Assembly: GCA_003507395.1 (NCBI GenBank)
Contig: DNVW01000003.1
Span: 1 to 58,822, forward strand
Length of the DNA: 58,822 bases
From: Clostridiales bacterium
Lineage (GTDB): Bacteria; Bacillota; Clostridia; TANB77; CAG-508
Direction: 5' to 3'
The position numbers were made by a program, and so were the translations under genes. Of the stretch, positions 1-8,030 are shown piece after piece; the first letter of the stretch is position 1; each line of letters starts with the position of its first letter. The notes below the pieces were generated by a model. The model saw only the letters and a list, made by a program, of their open reading frames with translations. It was not told where the DNA came from and did not search any database.

Positions 1-258
1 ACAATTTTGAGAGTATCTCTTATTTTTTTGTCTTTTATTTTTTCCCGAAATTATTTTACACCAACTTTGACATATGCATTTAAAGTCCCTGTGCACTGTT
101 ATTTTGTAGCTTGTGCCTATATATTTATCTTCTTTTTCCGATAAATTAGCAATAAAGTTGTTATCACAGCAATATTTTTTAGAAAATAAGTAGCCGTACT
201 AAAACTGCCAATAGGTACGGAGCATTTTGGCAACTATTTTAAAAGTTGTGGTCTTTTT
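1..258. other. Left edge, no gene recognised
   Basis: AT-rich sequence upstream of the window's first gene end. I see no open frame with a ribosome binding site, no tRNA and no clear terminator here. It may hold the 3' flank of a gene lying outside the window. Confidence 0.4.
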
Positions 259-1023
259 CTACTTTTTAGCTGTTATTCCATATAAAACTCTTTTTAATAA
301 TATTCCTTTTTCTGTTTTATATCTTTTTACATATTCATCAAATAAATCTTTTTCAACTATGGTTCTGTGTTCAAACTCTTCATCCTTTATTTCTGAAAAA
401 TCATCTAATATTGGTGTTTTTAATAATAGTGCCTTTAAATCATCTTCTGTTTCATAGTATTCATTTTGTAATATCTTTACTTTCTCAACATTTTTAAATC
501 CCGCTTCAACTAAATCTTGATAATCCTTTTCTGATATTGTAATTTCATCATTATATGCTTGACCTCTTCCAAACAATTCTTTTATTTCCCAACAATCTCT
601 TTTGTCTACTCCTCTTATAACAACAGTTCCACCTTTTGCTAAACAATTATAAATCTGTTTTGCATTTATAATTGTGTGTCTTGCTGATATTAAATCAAAA
701 GTCTCCTTTGGAAAATTCATTTCTAGATTGTTCATTTTTGTAAACTTTACTCTTTTATTTGGATATCTCTTAGCATTTTCTTTTGCTGTTTTTATCATTT
801 CTTCTGAAAAATCTGTAGCAATTAACATTCCTACCTCTGGATAATTCTTTAATACTTTTTCTCCTCCACCTGTTCCTAAATCTAAGCATAAAGATTTTTC
901 ATTCGTATTTTCTTTAATTTTATCCCAATAATTCCAATTAGTTAAATTTTCAGTTTTGCACTTTATTTGACTAAAATCCCAGTTTCCTATTTTTTCATAA
1001 TAATTTAATTCGTTTTCTTGCAT
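259..1023 (-). CDS. Class I SAM-dependent methyltransferase
   Basis: 254-residue Rossmann-fold methyltransferase, predicted cytosolic. Motif I is LDLGTGGG at residues 47-54 and the acidic end of strand 2 is ATDF at 69-72 (D71). The later ISARHTI and GGTVVIRGVDK segments fit strands 4 and 5. The ATG at 1023 follows a good AAGGAG-type site. The substrate cannot be read from the sequence. The attenuator upstream, with a translated leader peptide, is the kind of control seen on ribosome-protection and rRNA-methylation genes, so an rRNA or drug-related substrate is possible but only inferred. The reading frame is intact, unlike the second methyltransferase nearby. Confidence 0.85.
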   Translation of the reverse strand: MQENELNYYEKIGNWDFSQIKCKTENLTNWNYWDKIKENTNEKSLCLDLGTGGGEKVLKNYPEVGMLIATDFSEEMIKTAKENAKRYPNKRVKFTKMNNLEMNFPKETFDLISARHTIINAKQIYNCLAKGGTVVIRGVDKRDCWEIKELFGRGQAYNDEITISEKDYQDLVEAGFKNVEKVKILQNEYYETEDDLKALLLKTPILDDFSEIKDEEFEHRTIVEKDLFDEYVKRYKTEKGILLKRVLYGITAKK

Positions 1024-1066
1024 TCTACATTCTCCTTTATTTTTTTATTTGGTTGTATATACAAAA

Positions 1067-1147
1067 AGAACCTCCCTTCTACGAACAAAGCAAAAACAAC
1101 CATAATTTTGCTATGGTTAAATTTTGCCATTCATAGAAAAAGGTTCT
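1067..1147 (-). promoter_or_regulatory. Transcription attenuator in the methyltransferase leader
   Basis: On the minus strand AGAACCT (1147-1141) pairs with AGGTTCT (1073-1067), followed directly by a run of five T. Inside the loop a second perfect 7-bp hairpin forms (1098-1104 with 1112-1118). Another perfect 7-bp stem (1192-1198 with 1220-1226) sits at the very 5' end of the transcript. Together these form a roughly 200-nt structured leader between promoter and start codon. Confidence 0.6.
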
Positions 1148-1153
1148 CAACAT
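1079..1153 (-). CDS. 24-codon leader peptide of the methyltransferase
   Basis: Short frame ATG TTG AGA ACC ... TCG TAG encoding MLRTFFYEWQNL then TIAKLWLFLLCS. It starts inside the 5' arm of the long terminator-like hairpin and ends just before the 3' arm. Its ribosome binding site is weak (GAAA stretch). Position and length fit a sensor peptide whose translation opens the terminator stem. No homology is claimed. Confidence 0.5.
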   Translation of the reverse strand: MLRTFFYEWQNLTIAKLWLFLLCS

Positions 1154-1232
1154 TTTCTATTATTCAAGTTTTTAAACTATCATTTTCCCTGGTAGTATCA
1201 CGCGAATGGTCGAATTGAAATACTACAATATT

Positions 1233-1261
1233 AGTATAGCATAGTTTGCCAATTTGTTCAA
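1233..1261 (-). promoter_or_regulatory. Sigma-A promoter of the methyltransferase
   Basis: Minus-strand -35 TTGAAC (1261-1256), 17-bp spacer, -10 TATACT (1238-1233). Transcription would start near 1226, exactly at the first leader hairpin. Confidence 0.7.
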
Positions 1262-1353
1262 TTATTCTTTTATAATTGACACCATCTTAATGTTTATTTT
1301 TATATAATTATTTCCATAATAGAATTTAAATTAATTTATTAAATCTTTTAATT

Positions 1354-1581
1354 TTACTCCGTTTTATTCTTCCATTCCTGATAGCCGTTGAAATTTCTTC
1401 CCAGCACAATAACTGTTGCCATTGATGATGTAGAACATAAATGGTCATTTATAAATATATTATCTTGTATATCTTTAGAGTTGCGTCCTCTTTCTGCATG
1501 CTTAATTAGGCTTTGTGATAATGATATAGCAGTTCCATTTTTTAATATCATTGTTACAGCATTGGGATTCAGTACATTCAA
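1354..1581 (-). pseudogene. DUF4357-like domain remnant
   Basis: 75-residue frame (TTG at 1581, or ATG a few codons in). Its C-terminal part, STSSMATVIVLGRNFNGYQEW, resembles the end of DUF4357 domains, where a small-residue patch is followed by VLG...NG..EWK. The rest of the larger proteins that normally carry this domain is missing and no convincing ribosome binding site is seen. I read it as a truncated remnant. A genuine small protein is possible. Confidence 0.4.
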
Positions 1582-1626
1582 ACTAATCTATAAATTATAA
1601 TTTGTTTCTACTATTTGCCTATTTCA

Positions 1627-2254
1627 TTATTTTATTTGTTCTAAATTTACTAATTCATTTTTTCTAAAAGTCATTTTTAATAAACAAGGCGACGTTATAT
1701 CTAAGACTGTATTATTATATACTAATTTAACATCTTCATTTACTTCACACCAATTTAACAAGAAAAATTTTATTGAACCTCCGATGACTTACAACTGCAA
1801 TCTTCTTTCCTTCATATTCTTTCAGAATTCTATCGAAGAATTTAGTCATTCTTTGTTTTGTATCTTCTGCACTCTCTCCATCAGAAGTTTTAAATTTCCT
1901 ATCTAATAATTGTTCTTGAGAAGGATCTCTTGTGTTTTTATCCTTCATAAATTCTCCTAATTCTTTTAAATTTCCTAGTTTTCTTTCGCTTAGATTGCTA
2001 TCTAAATTAATAGGTAAATTATTGACATTAGCAATATATTTTGCAGTTGCTTTCGCTCTCGTATAAATACTTGACCAAATAACATCAATATTATTTAATT
2101 CAATATTTTCGCTTAATCTTCTAGATTGCTCTTCCCCGTGTACAGACAATATTTCTTTTTCATTAATCATTTGAGAATCTTCATTTGTATTTCTAATTCC
2201 ATTCTCATCAACAGTTTCAGCATGTCTAATTAAATAAATTATAGTATCTTTCAT
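1627..2254 (-). CDS. Histidine phosphatase family protein, +1 break at CGGA
   Basis: Phosphoglycerate-mutase-like phosphatase of about 208 residues once joined. The N-terminal LIRHAET carries the catalytic RH; SSIYTRAKATA and ERKLGNL are family blocks. The in-phase frame stops soon after VVSH because of CGG at 1783-1781. Skipping one base there gives VVSHGGSIKFFLLNW, the canonical second catalytic His motif, and the frame then stays open to a stop at 1627. ATG 2254 is preferred over ATG 2269 because GGAG lies 9 nt before it. Either a recoded gene, a frameshift pseudogene or a sequence error; the three other CGGA breaks favour recoding. Confidence 0.75.
1781..1783 (-). other. In-frame CGG (CGGA) at frame break, site 1
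   Basis: Context AGT CAT CGG A. A +1 shift, or CGGA read as glycine, yields S-H-G-G-S at the second catalytic histidine of the phosphatase. Confidence 0.8.
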
Positions 2255-2375
2255 CTTCAACAACTCCATTAATTATTTTTTATATTATTATATCGGTAAA
2301 AAATATTTTGTATAGTTAATTTTCTTTTACATTTCCATCTTTATCTAACATCCCATCTTCTCCTATAAAAATAAT

Positions 2376-2967
2376 TTATATAATATCTACTTTTTTGGCT
2401 ATTACATCAAATATATGCCAATGTTTCATCTTTCCAAGTCCTGTTAAATCATCTTTTTCAATTTCTTTAAATCTTATTATTTCAAAATTTTCAAATAATT
2501 CCATTGCTTGCTCTTTTGTCAAGAAGGTCATTTGCGGTTTAGTCTCGTTCCAACTATCATTTTCGCCAAAGAAGTTACCAACAAAATATCCGATTAGTAA
2601 AAATACTATCATTTATTTTATTCCATAATTTGCTAAATTTATTTTTATTGCAGAATGAAAGGCTATAATTTGCAACAATTAAATTATTCTCTTCCAATTT
2701 AAGAGTTTCAAAATTTTGCTTTTGAAATTTAAATTTTGCTAATTCTTCTTTGGTTAATCTCTTAGCAATTCTTTCTTTTACATCTTCTCTATCTATTGCT
2801 AATACATTCCAGTTATTTTTAATTAAATAAACTGTATCATTTCCTGCTCCACACCCTAATTCAATTGCATTACCTGAATTACATTGTATCTCATTAATAA
2901 AATATTCAACATTATTTCTTGGTTTATCTGATTGAGTATTATCATAGTATTTTTGAATACTTTCCAT
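2376..2967 (-). CDS. Class I SAM methyltransferase, +1 break at CGGA
   Basis: About 196 residues after joining two frames. Motif I is IELGCGAGND and strand 2 ends in LAIDRED. The first frame runs to ...INDSIFTN and then meets CGG at 2592-2590 and a stop four codons later. A +1 shift there gives GYFVGNFFGENDSWNE, the strand and loop expected after motif III, and continues to a stop at 2376. ATG 2967 has GAGGTGG 7 nt upstream. The downstream frame has no credible independent start. A small-molecule methyltransferase (tellurite/thiopurine-resistance-like) is a guess from GENDSWNE. Confidence 0.72.
2590..2592 (-). other. In-frame CGG (CGGA) at frame break, site 2
   Basis: Context ACT AAT CGG A. 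Reading CGGA as one glycine gives T-N-G-Y-F-V-G, where family members carry the glycine of the loop before this strand. Confidence 0.75.
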
Positions 2968-3184
2968 ATAATCCCACCTCGTTTTCCACAATTATACCAC
3001 TTCCTGTGAATTATTTAAATACATTTTCTGTTAAAAACCGTTTAACTTAGTCTAGTCTCTCTCTCATTGTGACCAAAGTGTGACAATTTTGCTCAAAAAT
3101 TAAAAAAGCAGGTGGAATTTTACAAAACTTGTTTTAAATTTTTACGTCAATTACGTCAAATTTATGTCAAAACATAAAAATCGA

Positions 3185-3205
3185 GTTCTAGTTAAATGCT
3201 AGAAC
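3185..3205 (-). terminator. Stranded terminator of the ancestral tRNA-fMet gene
   Basis: Perfect 7-bp stem GTTCTAG/CTAGAAC with a minus-strand T run at its 3' side. It lies just beyond the orphan tRNA 3' fragment, so before integration it probably ended the tRNA transcript. Confidence 0.6.
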
Positions 3206-3217
3206 CCTTAATCTTAT

Positions 3218-3261
3218 TGGTTGCGGGGTAGGACTTGAACCTACGACCTTCGGGTTATGAG
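3218..3261. repeat. Left attachment site (orphan tRNA-fMet 3' half)
   Basis: 44 bp matching the 3' half of the intact tRNA-fMet at 21379-21423, with one deleted base and one C-to-T change. The last 25 bp (3237-3261) are identical to 21399-21423. Homology stops at the anticodon region. This is the displaced chromosomal 3' end of the tRNA. Confidence 0.85.
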
Positions 3262-3382
3262 GCGTAGTTGAAAGGCTTTTGTAATTTAGTGAAATCAAGG
3301 GTTTTAGCTGATATTTCAATAAAAATTGGGGAAATGGTTTTTCGAACATTTGTGTATTTTTTGGAACTTTTTTGAGAAGTTT

Positions 3383-3400
3383 TTCCCCAACTTTTCCCCA
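3383..3400. promoter_or_regulatory. Left arm-type integrase site (candidate)
   Basis: TTCCCCAACTTTTCCCCA, an 18-bp sequence repeated exactly at 21266-21283 near the other end. Its internal double TTCCCCA unit and its distance from the att core fit an integrase arm site. Confidence 0.5.
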
Positions 3401-3441
3401 AGTGGTTTGATACACATGTTCGTAATATTTTTAAATTAAAA

Positions 3442-3455
3442 TGGGAAACCTAAAA
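3442..3455. repeat. Left copy of 14-bp terminal inverted repeat
   Basis: TGGGAAACCTAAAA, the exact reverse complement of 21201-21214. The two copies sit about 180-210 bp inside the two att sites. Confidence 0.55.
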
Positions 3456-3477
3456 ATTTATTTTGGAGGTTTTAGAA

Positions 3478-3831
3478 ATGAATAAAATTACTTATCACAA
3501 AGAAGGAGATTATTTTATTCCTGATTTATATTTGTCTAAGCAACCTAAAGGACACATTGGAAAATATGGGCGATTAAGATTAAATTATTTGAAGAATTTT
3601 GATAGAGGATTATATACTGAATTACTTATAGATGGTACTTTAAAACAATATCTGCTAGATATAGATAAAAATGCTAATAACAAAGTGAATCTTCTTATAA
3701 AACAACTTGCTGAATCTGAAAATATTAATGAGCAACTAAAAGAACATCATCAAATAGAATGGGTTCAAGCTATGAATAATATTAAAAATAGAGCTGAAGA
3801 AATTGTTTTAAATGAAATTATATATGTATAG
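3478..3831 (+). CDS. TnpV-like mobile-element protein
   Basis: 117 residues, starting MNKITYHKEGDYFIPDLYL and containing GHIGKYGRLRLNYLKN, which matches my memory of TnpV-family proteins carried by Clostridial integrative elements. Their function is unknown. ATG 3478 is chosen because GGAGG lies about 8 nt upstream; an earlier in-frame ATG at 3463 has no such site. First gene inside the left end, transcribed together with the small gene that follows. Confidence 0.65.
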   Translation: MNKITYHKEGDYFIPDLYLSKQPKGHIGKYGRLRLNYLKNFDRGLYTELLIDGTLKQYLLDIDKNANNKVNLLIKQLAESENINEQLKEHHQIEWVQAMNNIKNRAEEIVLNEIIYV

Positions 3832-3843
3832 GAGGAATAAAAA

Positions 3844-4140
3844 ATGGTTAATTTTAGAGAAGTAAATGAAGATGATATATTAAAGAAGTGGTATGATTGC
3901 ATGGAAGAGACTTATTTGTGTTATACAGATGAACAAGATAGAGAAAATGAGCTTAAATTTGATATTTTTAGAGAGAATATTTTGAAGAATCTTCCTAAGC
4001 AGAATCAAAAGTATATTGATAAACAACTTGATCTACTTTATGATGATTTTATGAGATATTTGACTTATATCACCGAGAAGTATTATAGAAACGGATTTGT
4101 AGATGGAGTGCAAATGATTGTAGGAAGTTTAGACTTCTAA
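3844..4140 (+). CDS. Hypothetical protein (small element gene)
   Basis: 98 residues, acidic and helical, rich in Asp, Glu and Tyr, no transmembrane segment. It starts 12 nt after the TnpV-like stop behind TAGGAGGA, so the two genes are co-transcribed. I do not recognise the family. AAC GGA near its end is a normal N-G pair in phase, not a CGG codon. Confidence 0.6.
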   Translation: MVNFREVNEDDILKKWYDCMEETYLCYTDEQDRENELKFDIFRENILKNLPKQNQKYIDKQLDLLYDDFMRYLTYITEKYYRNGFVDGVQMIVGSLDF

Positions 4141-4143
4141 AAT

Positions 4144-4185
4144 TACAACGGTGCCACAATTTATTAAAATTATGGCACCATTGTA
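4144..4185. terminator. Bidirectional terminator
   Basis: 13-bp stem TACAACGGTGCCA with TGGCACCATTGTA (one G-T wobble) and a 16-nt loop, between two convergent genes. Confidence 0.75.
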
Positions 4186-4190
4186 ATATA

Positions 4191-5520
4191 CTAATCTTTA
4201 CAACATTTTTTATACTTTTTTCCACTTCCGACAAGGACACTTTTCATTTACTTTTATCTCTTTATAAAAAATATCATCTACTTTTAGTTTTAAACCTTTA
4301 TTCAGATTTTTCTTCCAGATTAATTGAAAAATCAAATCTTCTAAAATAACTATATATTGCATTAATTGTACACATTCAATCGCCATTACTATTAGATATT
4401 TATTTTCAACTATTTCTTTTTGTTTTTCATCTGGTACATATTTAATATTTTGTGTAATACCATCAAATTCGTATTGACTATGTCCTATAGCATTTCTTAA
4501 TTTATTATCTATAGGGAAATTTACCATTGAAGAAAAGAACTCTCCTTTAGAAATTTCCTTTAATTTATTCCCCTTTCTCTTTTTCATAAAATCTTCAAAA
4601 TTTTTTGATAAGCTAAATTTATCATATTTCCCTCTATATTTAATATTATCTAAACATATAGGTATATGAATAAAAGATAATATTTTTTCATATGCATCCA
4701 TATAAAATGTCTTTATGTCTTCAAAAGAACATGTAGAAATACCTTGTTCTTTATAATTTATGTATTTATATTGCATTGCAGATATCGCTGGTATAAGATT
4801 AGGTAAAATATTCATAAATTCAGATAGCATATCCAAAATTTCATTATAGGCTTTTTCTAAATAATTCTTCTCATCTAAGAAGTTTATTAAATTATTATAT
4901 TGTTCCATATCTATTATACTAATTTCTTTATTAATATTCAAAATATATTTTTTCAAATCTTCTTTTACAAATATATATTTCATTAATTTTAAAAAGGTAT
5001 AATGAATTTCTCTATGTACTTCTATATCATTTTCTATTAAATATTCTTTTTTATTCAATTCTTTTAATAATTTAATAATATATTCTTTTTTTCCATTTTT
5101 GAACAAATTAAAAACAACATCTGTATCCTTCCATCTATTTATTTCATTTGATAAGTCTATAATATTTTTTATAAATTTATCTTTATTATGAAATCCAACT
5201 TGTATAATAGAATTTAATCCTGGCATCTTAGCAGCATAATCCATTAAATTCTTGTTTTGACAATTTTCCACTTTATTACAAGGCAATTCTCCAGAAACTT
5301 CTGCAAAATAGCTTGGAGTACCTTCATCTAATACATCTACATTAGTAAATTTAATACCTCTATCAGGTTCATTACTACATATCTTTACATATCCAGAAAT
5401 AATATTTTTACAAGTTCCACAATGAATTCTTATCGGAAACTGATTTATATATCCCATTGGTATTCTAATTCTAGTTATAGTATTACATATTCTACATTTT
5501 ACAAAATAATTAACATTCAT
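4191..5520 (-). CDS. SEC-C motif protein, +1 break at CGGA
   Basis: About 442 residues after joining. The N-terminus holds a zinc ribbon (CRICNTITRIRIP ... CGTCKNIISGY), followed by a long helical region and a domain with IGHSQYEFDG. In phase the protein ends CPCRKWKKV, which makes no sense for the family. A +1 shift at CGG 4230-4228 gives CPCGSGKKYKKCC then KD and stop at 4191, a textbook SEC-C zinc-binding motif. Third gene of a minus-strand operon with a membrane protein and a TIGR04141-like protein, 14 nt after the former. Role unknown, defence-associated by context. Confidence 0.8.
4228..4230 (-). other. In-frame CGG (CGGA) at frame break, site 4
   Basis: Context CCT TGT CGG A. Reading CGGA as glycine gives C-P-C-G-S-G-K-K-Y, the invariant SEC-C motif, with no residue gained or lost. 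Confidence 0.85.
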
Positions 5521-5534
5521 CCATATCTCCTTCT

Positions 5535-6197
5535 CTATTTATTCGACTTTAAAATTCTATATAATAGCAATTCTTTTAACCTTTCATTTCCTGAATATCT
5601 ATTAAATAAATTCATAAATTCTTTTTGCTCTTTCCATTCTTTCTTTATCCAACCAATTATTATTGATATAATAATTACTAGAAATACACCTATCAAAATT
5701 GTATTAACAATTCCTACATGTTCTGCTATATTTTGTAGTATTAATTCCCACAAAGCTAATAATAATGTTCCAATTAATATAGGATCAATGTATTTTATAA
5801 TGTTTGCCCTTTTACTTAATTCTTCTCTGATTATTTTCAATTTTTCAATGCTATTAATCTTATTCTTTTTACAAAAGTTAGTTATCCATTCCTTTTGAAA
5901 GCGTTCAAACTGTTTATATATATTCTTTCTAACTTTCTTTCTTATAACTACTTCTTTTAAATTATACTCTATCTTCATTTTTTTAGCTATATTTATTGTT
6001 TCAATACATTCGCAAATAATATGCAATATGATCATAAAAATCGTAGCAATAATAAAACTTACTATAATATTTGTTTTCTTCATATAATAGCTTGCAGCAA
6101 TTAATGCTGTTATTATTTGTCCTATTTTCCAAATTCTACTGGCTAACTTTGAAGATAAATCACATTCTTCTTTATACTTTCTTATTAATTTTTCCAT
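5535..6197 (-). CDS. Four-helix membrane protein, unknown family
   Basis: 220 residues. Two pairs of hydrophobic segments (about residues 27-66 and 138-182) flank a basic, coiled-coil-like cytoplasmic stretch, and the C-terminal tail is charged. The layout resembles small membrane effectors that accompany bacterial defence sensors, but no diagnostic motif is present. It lies between the TIGR04141-like and SEC-C genes with short spacers, so the three probably act together. Confidence 0.6.
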   Translation of the reverse strand: MEKLIRKYKEECDLSSKLASRIWKIGQIITALIAASYYMKKTNIIVSFIIATIFMIILHIICECIETINIAKKMKIEYNLKEVVIRKKVRKNIYKQFERFQKEWITNFCKKNKINSIEKLKIIREELSKRANIIKYIDPILIGTLLLALWELILQNIAEHVGIVNTILIGVFLVIIISIIIGWIKKEWKEQKEFMNLFNRYSGNERLKELLLYRILKSNK

Positions 6198-6250
6198 TTT
6201 TTCTCCTATATGTTACTACATAAAATTATTGCTAATATTTCAATTATATT

Positions 6251-7927
6251 TTAATTTTTTAATTCTGCAATAATTATATTTGCTTTTTTTCCATATTCTT
6301 CTACTTGTCTTTGCCAATCTATTAAATTCAATTTAAATCTCAATGATTTAAATTTATTAATGTTTTTATTTCTTATAACACTCTTATTATCTGTAATAAG
6401 CAATAAAGTTACACCTTCTACATCACTTATTCCTAACTTTTCTTTTACTTCTTGTTTATTATAATTCCATACTTCAAAGCCATTCATAGATTGATTTATA
6501 CATTCGTTAAAATCTCCTGGACTCCCAATCTTAGTATGAATTAATTGTTTGTTATTGTATATATCACAAACTTCTATTTGATTAAATTTTTTTCTATCTA
6601 ATAATACTCCATTTTTTTCTTTACATATTTTATAATTATAAACAAATTCTCTATATAATTTTTTTAATGTTTCTTTCGTTATTTCTGTTTCTTCAATATT
6701 TAATTCTTCACTAATCTCTTTACAATATTTCTCTTTTATATTTTCTAATTCTGCATATGAAAGATCATATGCATTATCATATAAAATAATTGTATTATTT
6801 ATTTCTTCTATTATTTCATTAACCTTATTTATATAATCAACGTTAAATTTTGCCCATCTACCATCATATAAACAAAAATATGCATTTTCATTTTCAATTT
6901 CTGTTGTATAATCTATAATTTTCAAAATATTTAAATTTTTAGTAGTGTCATTAAAAAATATCTTTAATCCTATTTCTTCTATATCTTCTATTTCATGTTC
7001 AATCATAAAGTATCTTATGTCTTCAATATTAAGCACATTATACTCTATCCCTTTTCTATCATATGTTAATTTATATTTTGTAATATTGTTCATTAATGTA
7101 ATATCTGAATCAATTATTGCATACATGCTTAACGATACATTAACATTTTCACTAGAAAGAATATCACTATTTAATTTATTCTTTAATTTTTCTATTATTT
7201 CATCATTTGATTTTATAAATAATAATTTAGGAATATTTAACCTATTAATGTATTTCTTATATATAGTATCTACTAATACTATTACATTTACTATATCTAT
7301 AATTTTTATTTCTTCCATTGAAACCACAATCTTTAATCCTGATGAAAAACCAACTTTAGGGCTTATATAATTACACAAACTATTAATTGTAGATTTTCCA
7401 TAGACTTCACTAATAGTTGCATTAATCAAGTCAACTGATTCTCCTGCCTCAGTGTTAAATTTTCCCTTATTATAAACTATTAATGATTTATTTTTACTCG
7501 TAGAAAAATATTTAGATGATTGCGCATTAATTGAATTCTTATCTAACATCTTAGCTGCCATTTCCAAACCAAAATCCCAATCTATAAATTCACTTAATAA
7601 ATAAGTAGCTCTTCCAAATGTAATAACATATTTAAATTCATCACAATAAATTAATAAAATGCCATATCCTGAATAAACCTTCTTTTTTATTATTTCTTCG
7701 TTTTCAAACAAATTAGATATTTCAGCATACCAATCAATGGTTGCACTTGGATTTTCATTCATATAAAAGAAAAATTTTAGATTATATGCTTTTTTATCTA
7801 TATAAATATCTTTTTCTAAGTTTCGATACATATATCTATTTTCTGCGTTTTCTTTTACTTTCGAAATTATTTCATCTATGTCGCTTTCATCTTTTATCTT
7901 GAATATATTTAGTTCCATATTTACCAT
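6251..7927 (-). CDS. TIGR04141/DUF6119-like protein
   Basis: About 558 residues. The block YGILLIYCDEFKYVITFGRA followed by FIDWDFGLEMAAKML resembles the sporadically distributed TIGR04141 (DUF6119) family, seen in variable genomic islands; the assignment rests on memory of this block only. ATG 7927 is preferred because AGGGGCGAT precedes it; the ATG 13 codons earlier has no such site. First gene of the three-gene minus-strand operon ending with the SEC-C gene. Biochemical function unknown. Confidence 0.55.
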   Translation of the reverse strand: MVNMELNIFKIKDESDIDEIISKVKENAENRYMYRNLEKDIYIDKKAYNLKFFFYMNENPSATIDWYAEISNLFENEEIIKKKVYSGYGILLIYCDEFKYVITFGRATYLLSEFIDWDFGLEMAAKMLDKNSINAQSSKYFSTSKNKSLIVYNKGKFNTEAGESVDLINATISEVYGKSTINSLCNYISPKVGFSSGLKIVVSMEEIKIIDIVNVIVLVDTIYKKYINRLNIPKLLFIKSNDEIIEKLKNKLNSDILSSENVNVSLSMYAIIDSDITLMNNITKYKLTYDRKGIEYNVLNIEDIRYFMIEHEIEDIEEIGLKIFFNDTTKNLNILKIIDYTTEIENENAYFCLYDGRWAKFNVDYINKVNEIIEEINNTIILYDNAYDLSYAELENIKEKYCKEISEELNIEETEITKETLKKLYREFVYNYKICKEKNGVLLDRKKFNQIEVCDIYNNKQLIHTKIGSPGDFNECINQSMNGFEVWNYNKQEVKEKLGISDVEGVTLLLITDNKSVIRNKNINKFKSLRFKLNLIDWQRQVEEYGKKANIIIAELKN

Positions 7928-7987
7928 AATATCGCCCCTTTTGATTTTATCATTATTCTTTTGCAAATTTTGTCGAAATATAGCAGA

Positions 7988-8014
7988 AAAAGAGACTTTT
8001 TTACAGTCCCTTTT
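7988..8014 (-). terminator. Terminator after the restriction-modification gene
   Basis: Minus-strand stem AAAAGGGACT with AGTCTCTTTT (one G-U wobble), ending in a T run. It separates the restriction-modification gene from the TIGR04141-like operon. Confidence 0.6.
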
Positions 8015-8030
8015 ATTTTTACAAAATCAC

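Noticed and set aside
1187..1210. T-box-like string (GGTAGTATCACGCG) on the plus strand
   Set aside because: Poor match to the T-box core, no specifier stem and no plus-strand gene downstream; the minus-strand attenuator explains the symmetry.
3218..3261. Second tRNA-Met gene
   Set aside because: Only the 3' half is present, with a deleted base; no D-arm or 5' acceptor strand.
3188..3415. 75-codon minus frame across the left att site
   Set aside because: Runs through the tRNA fragment and integrase arm site, no ribosome binding site, unlike any protein; a chance frame.
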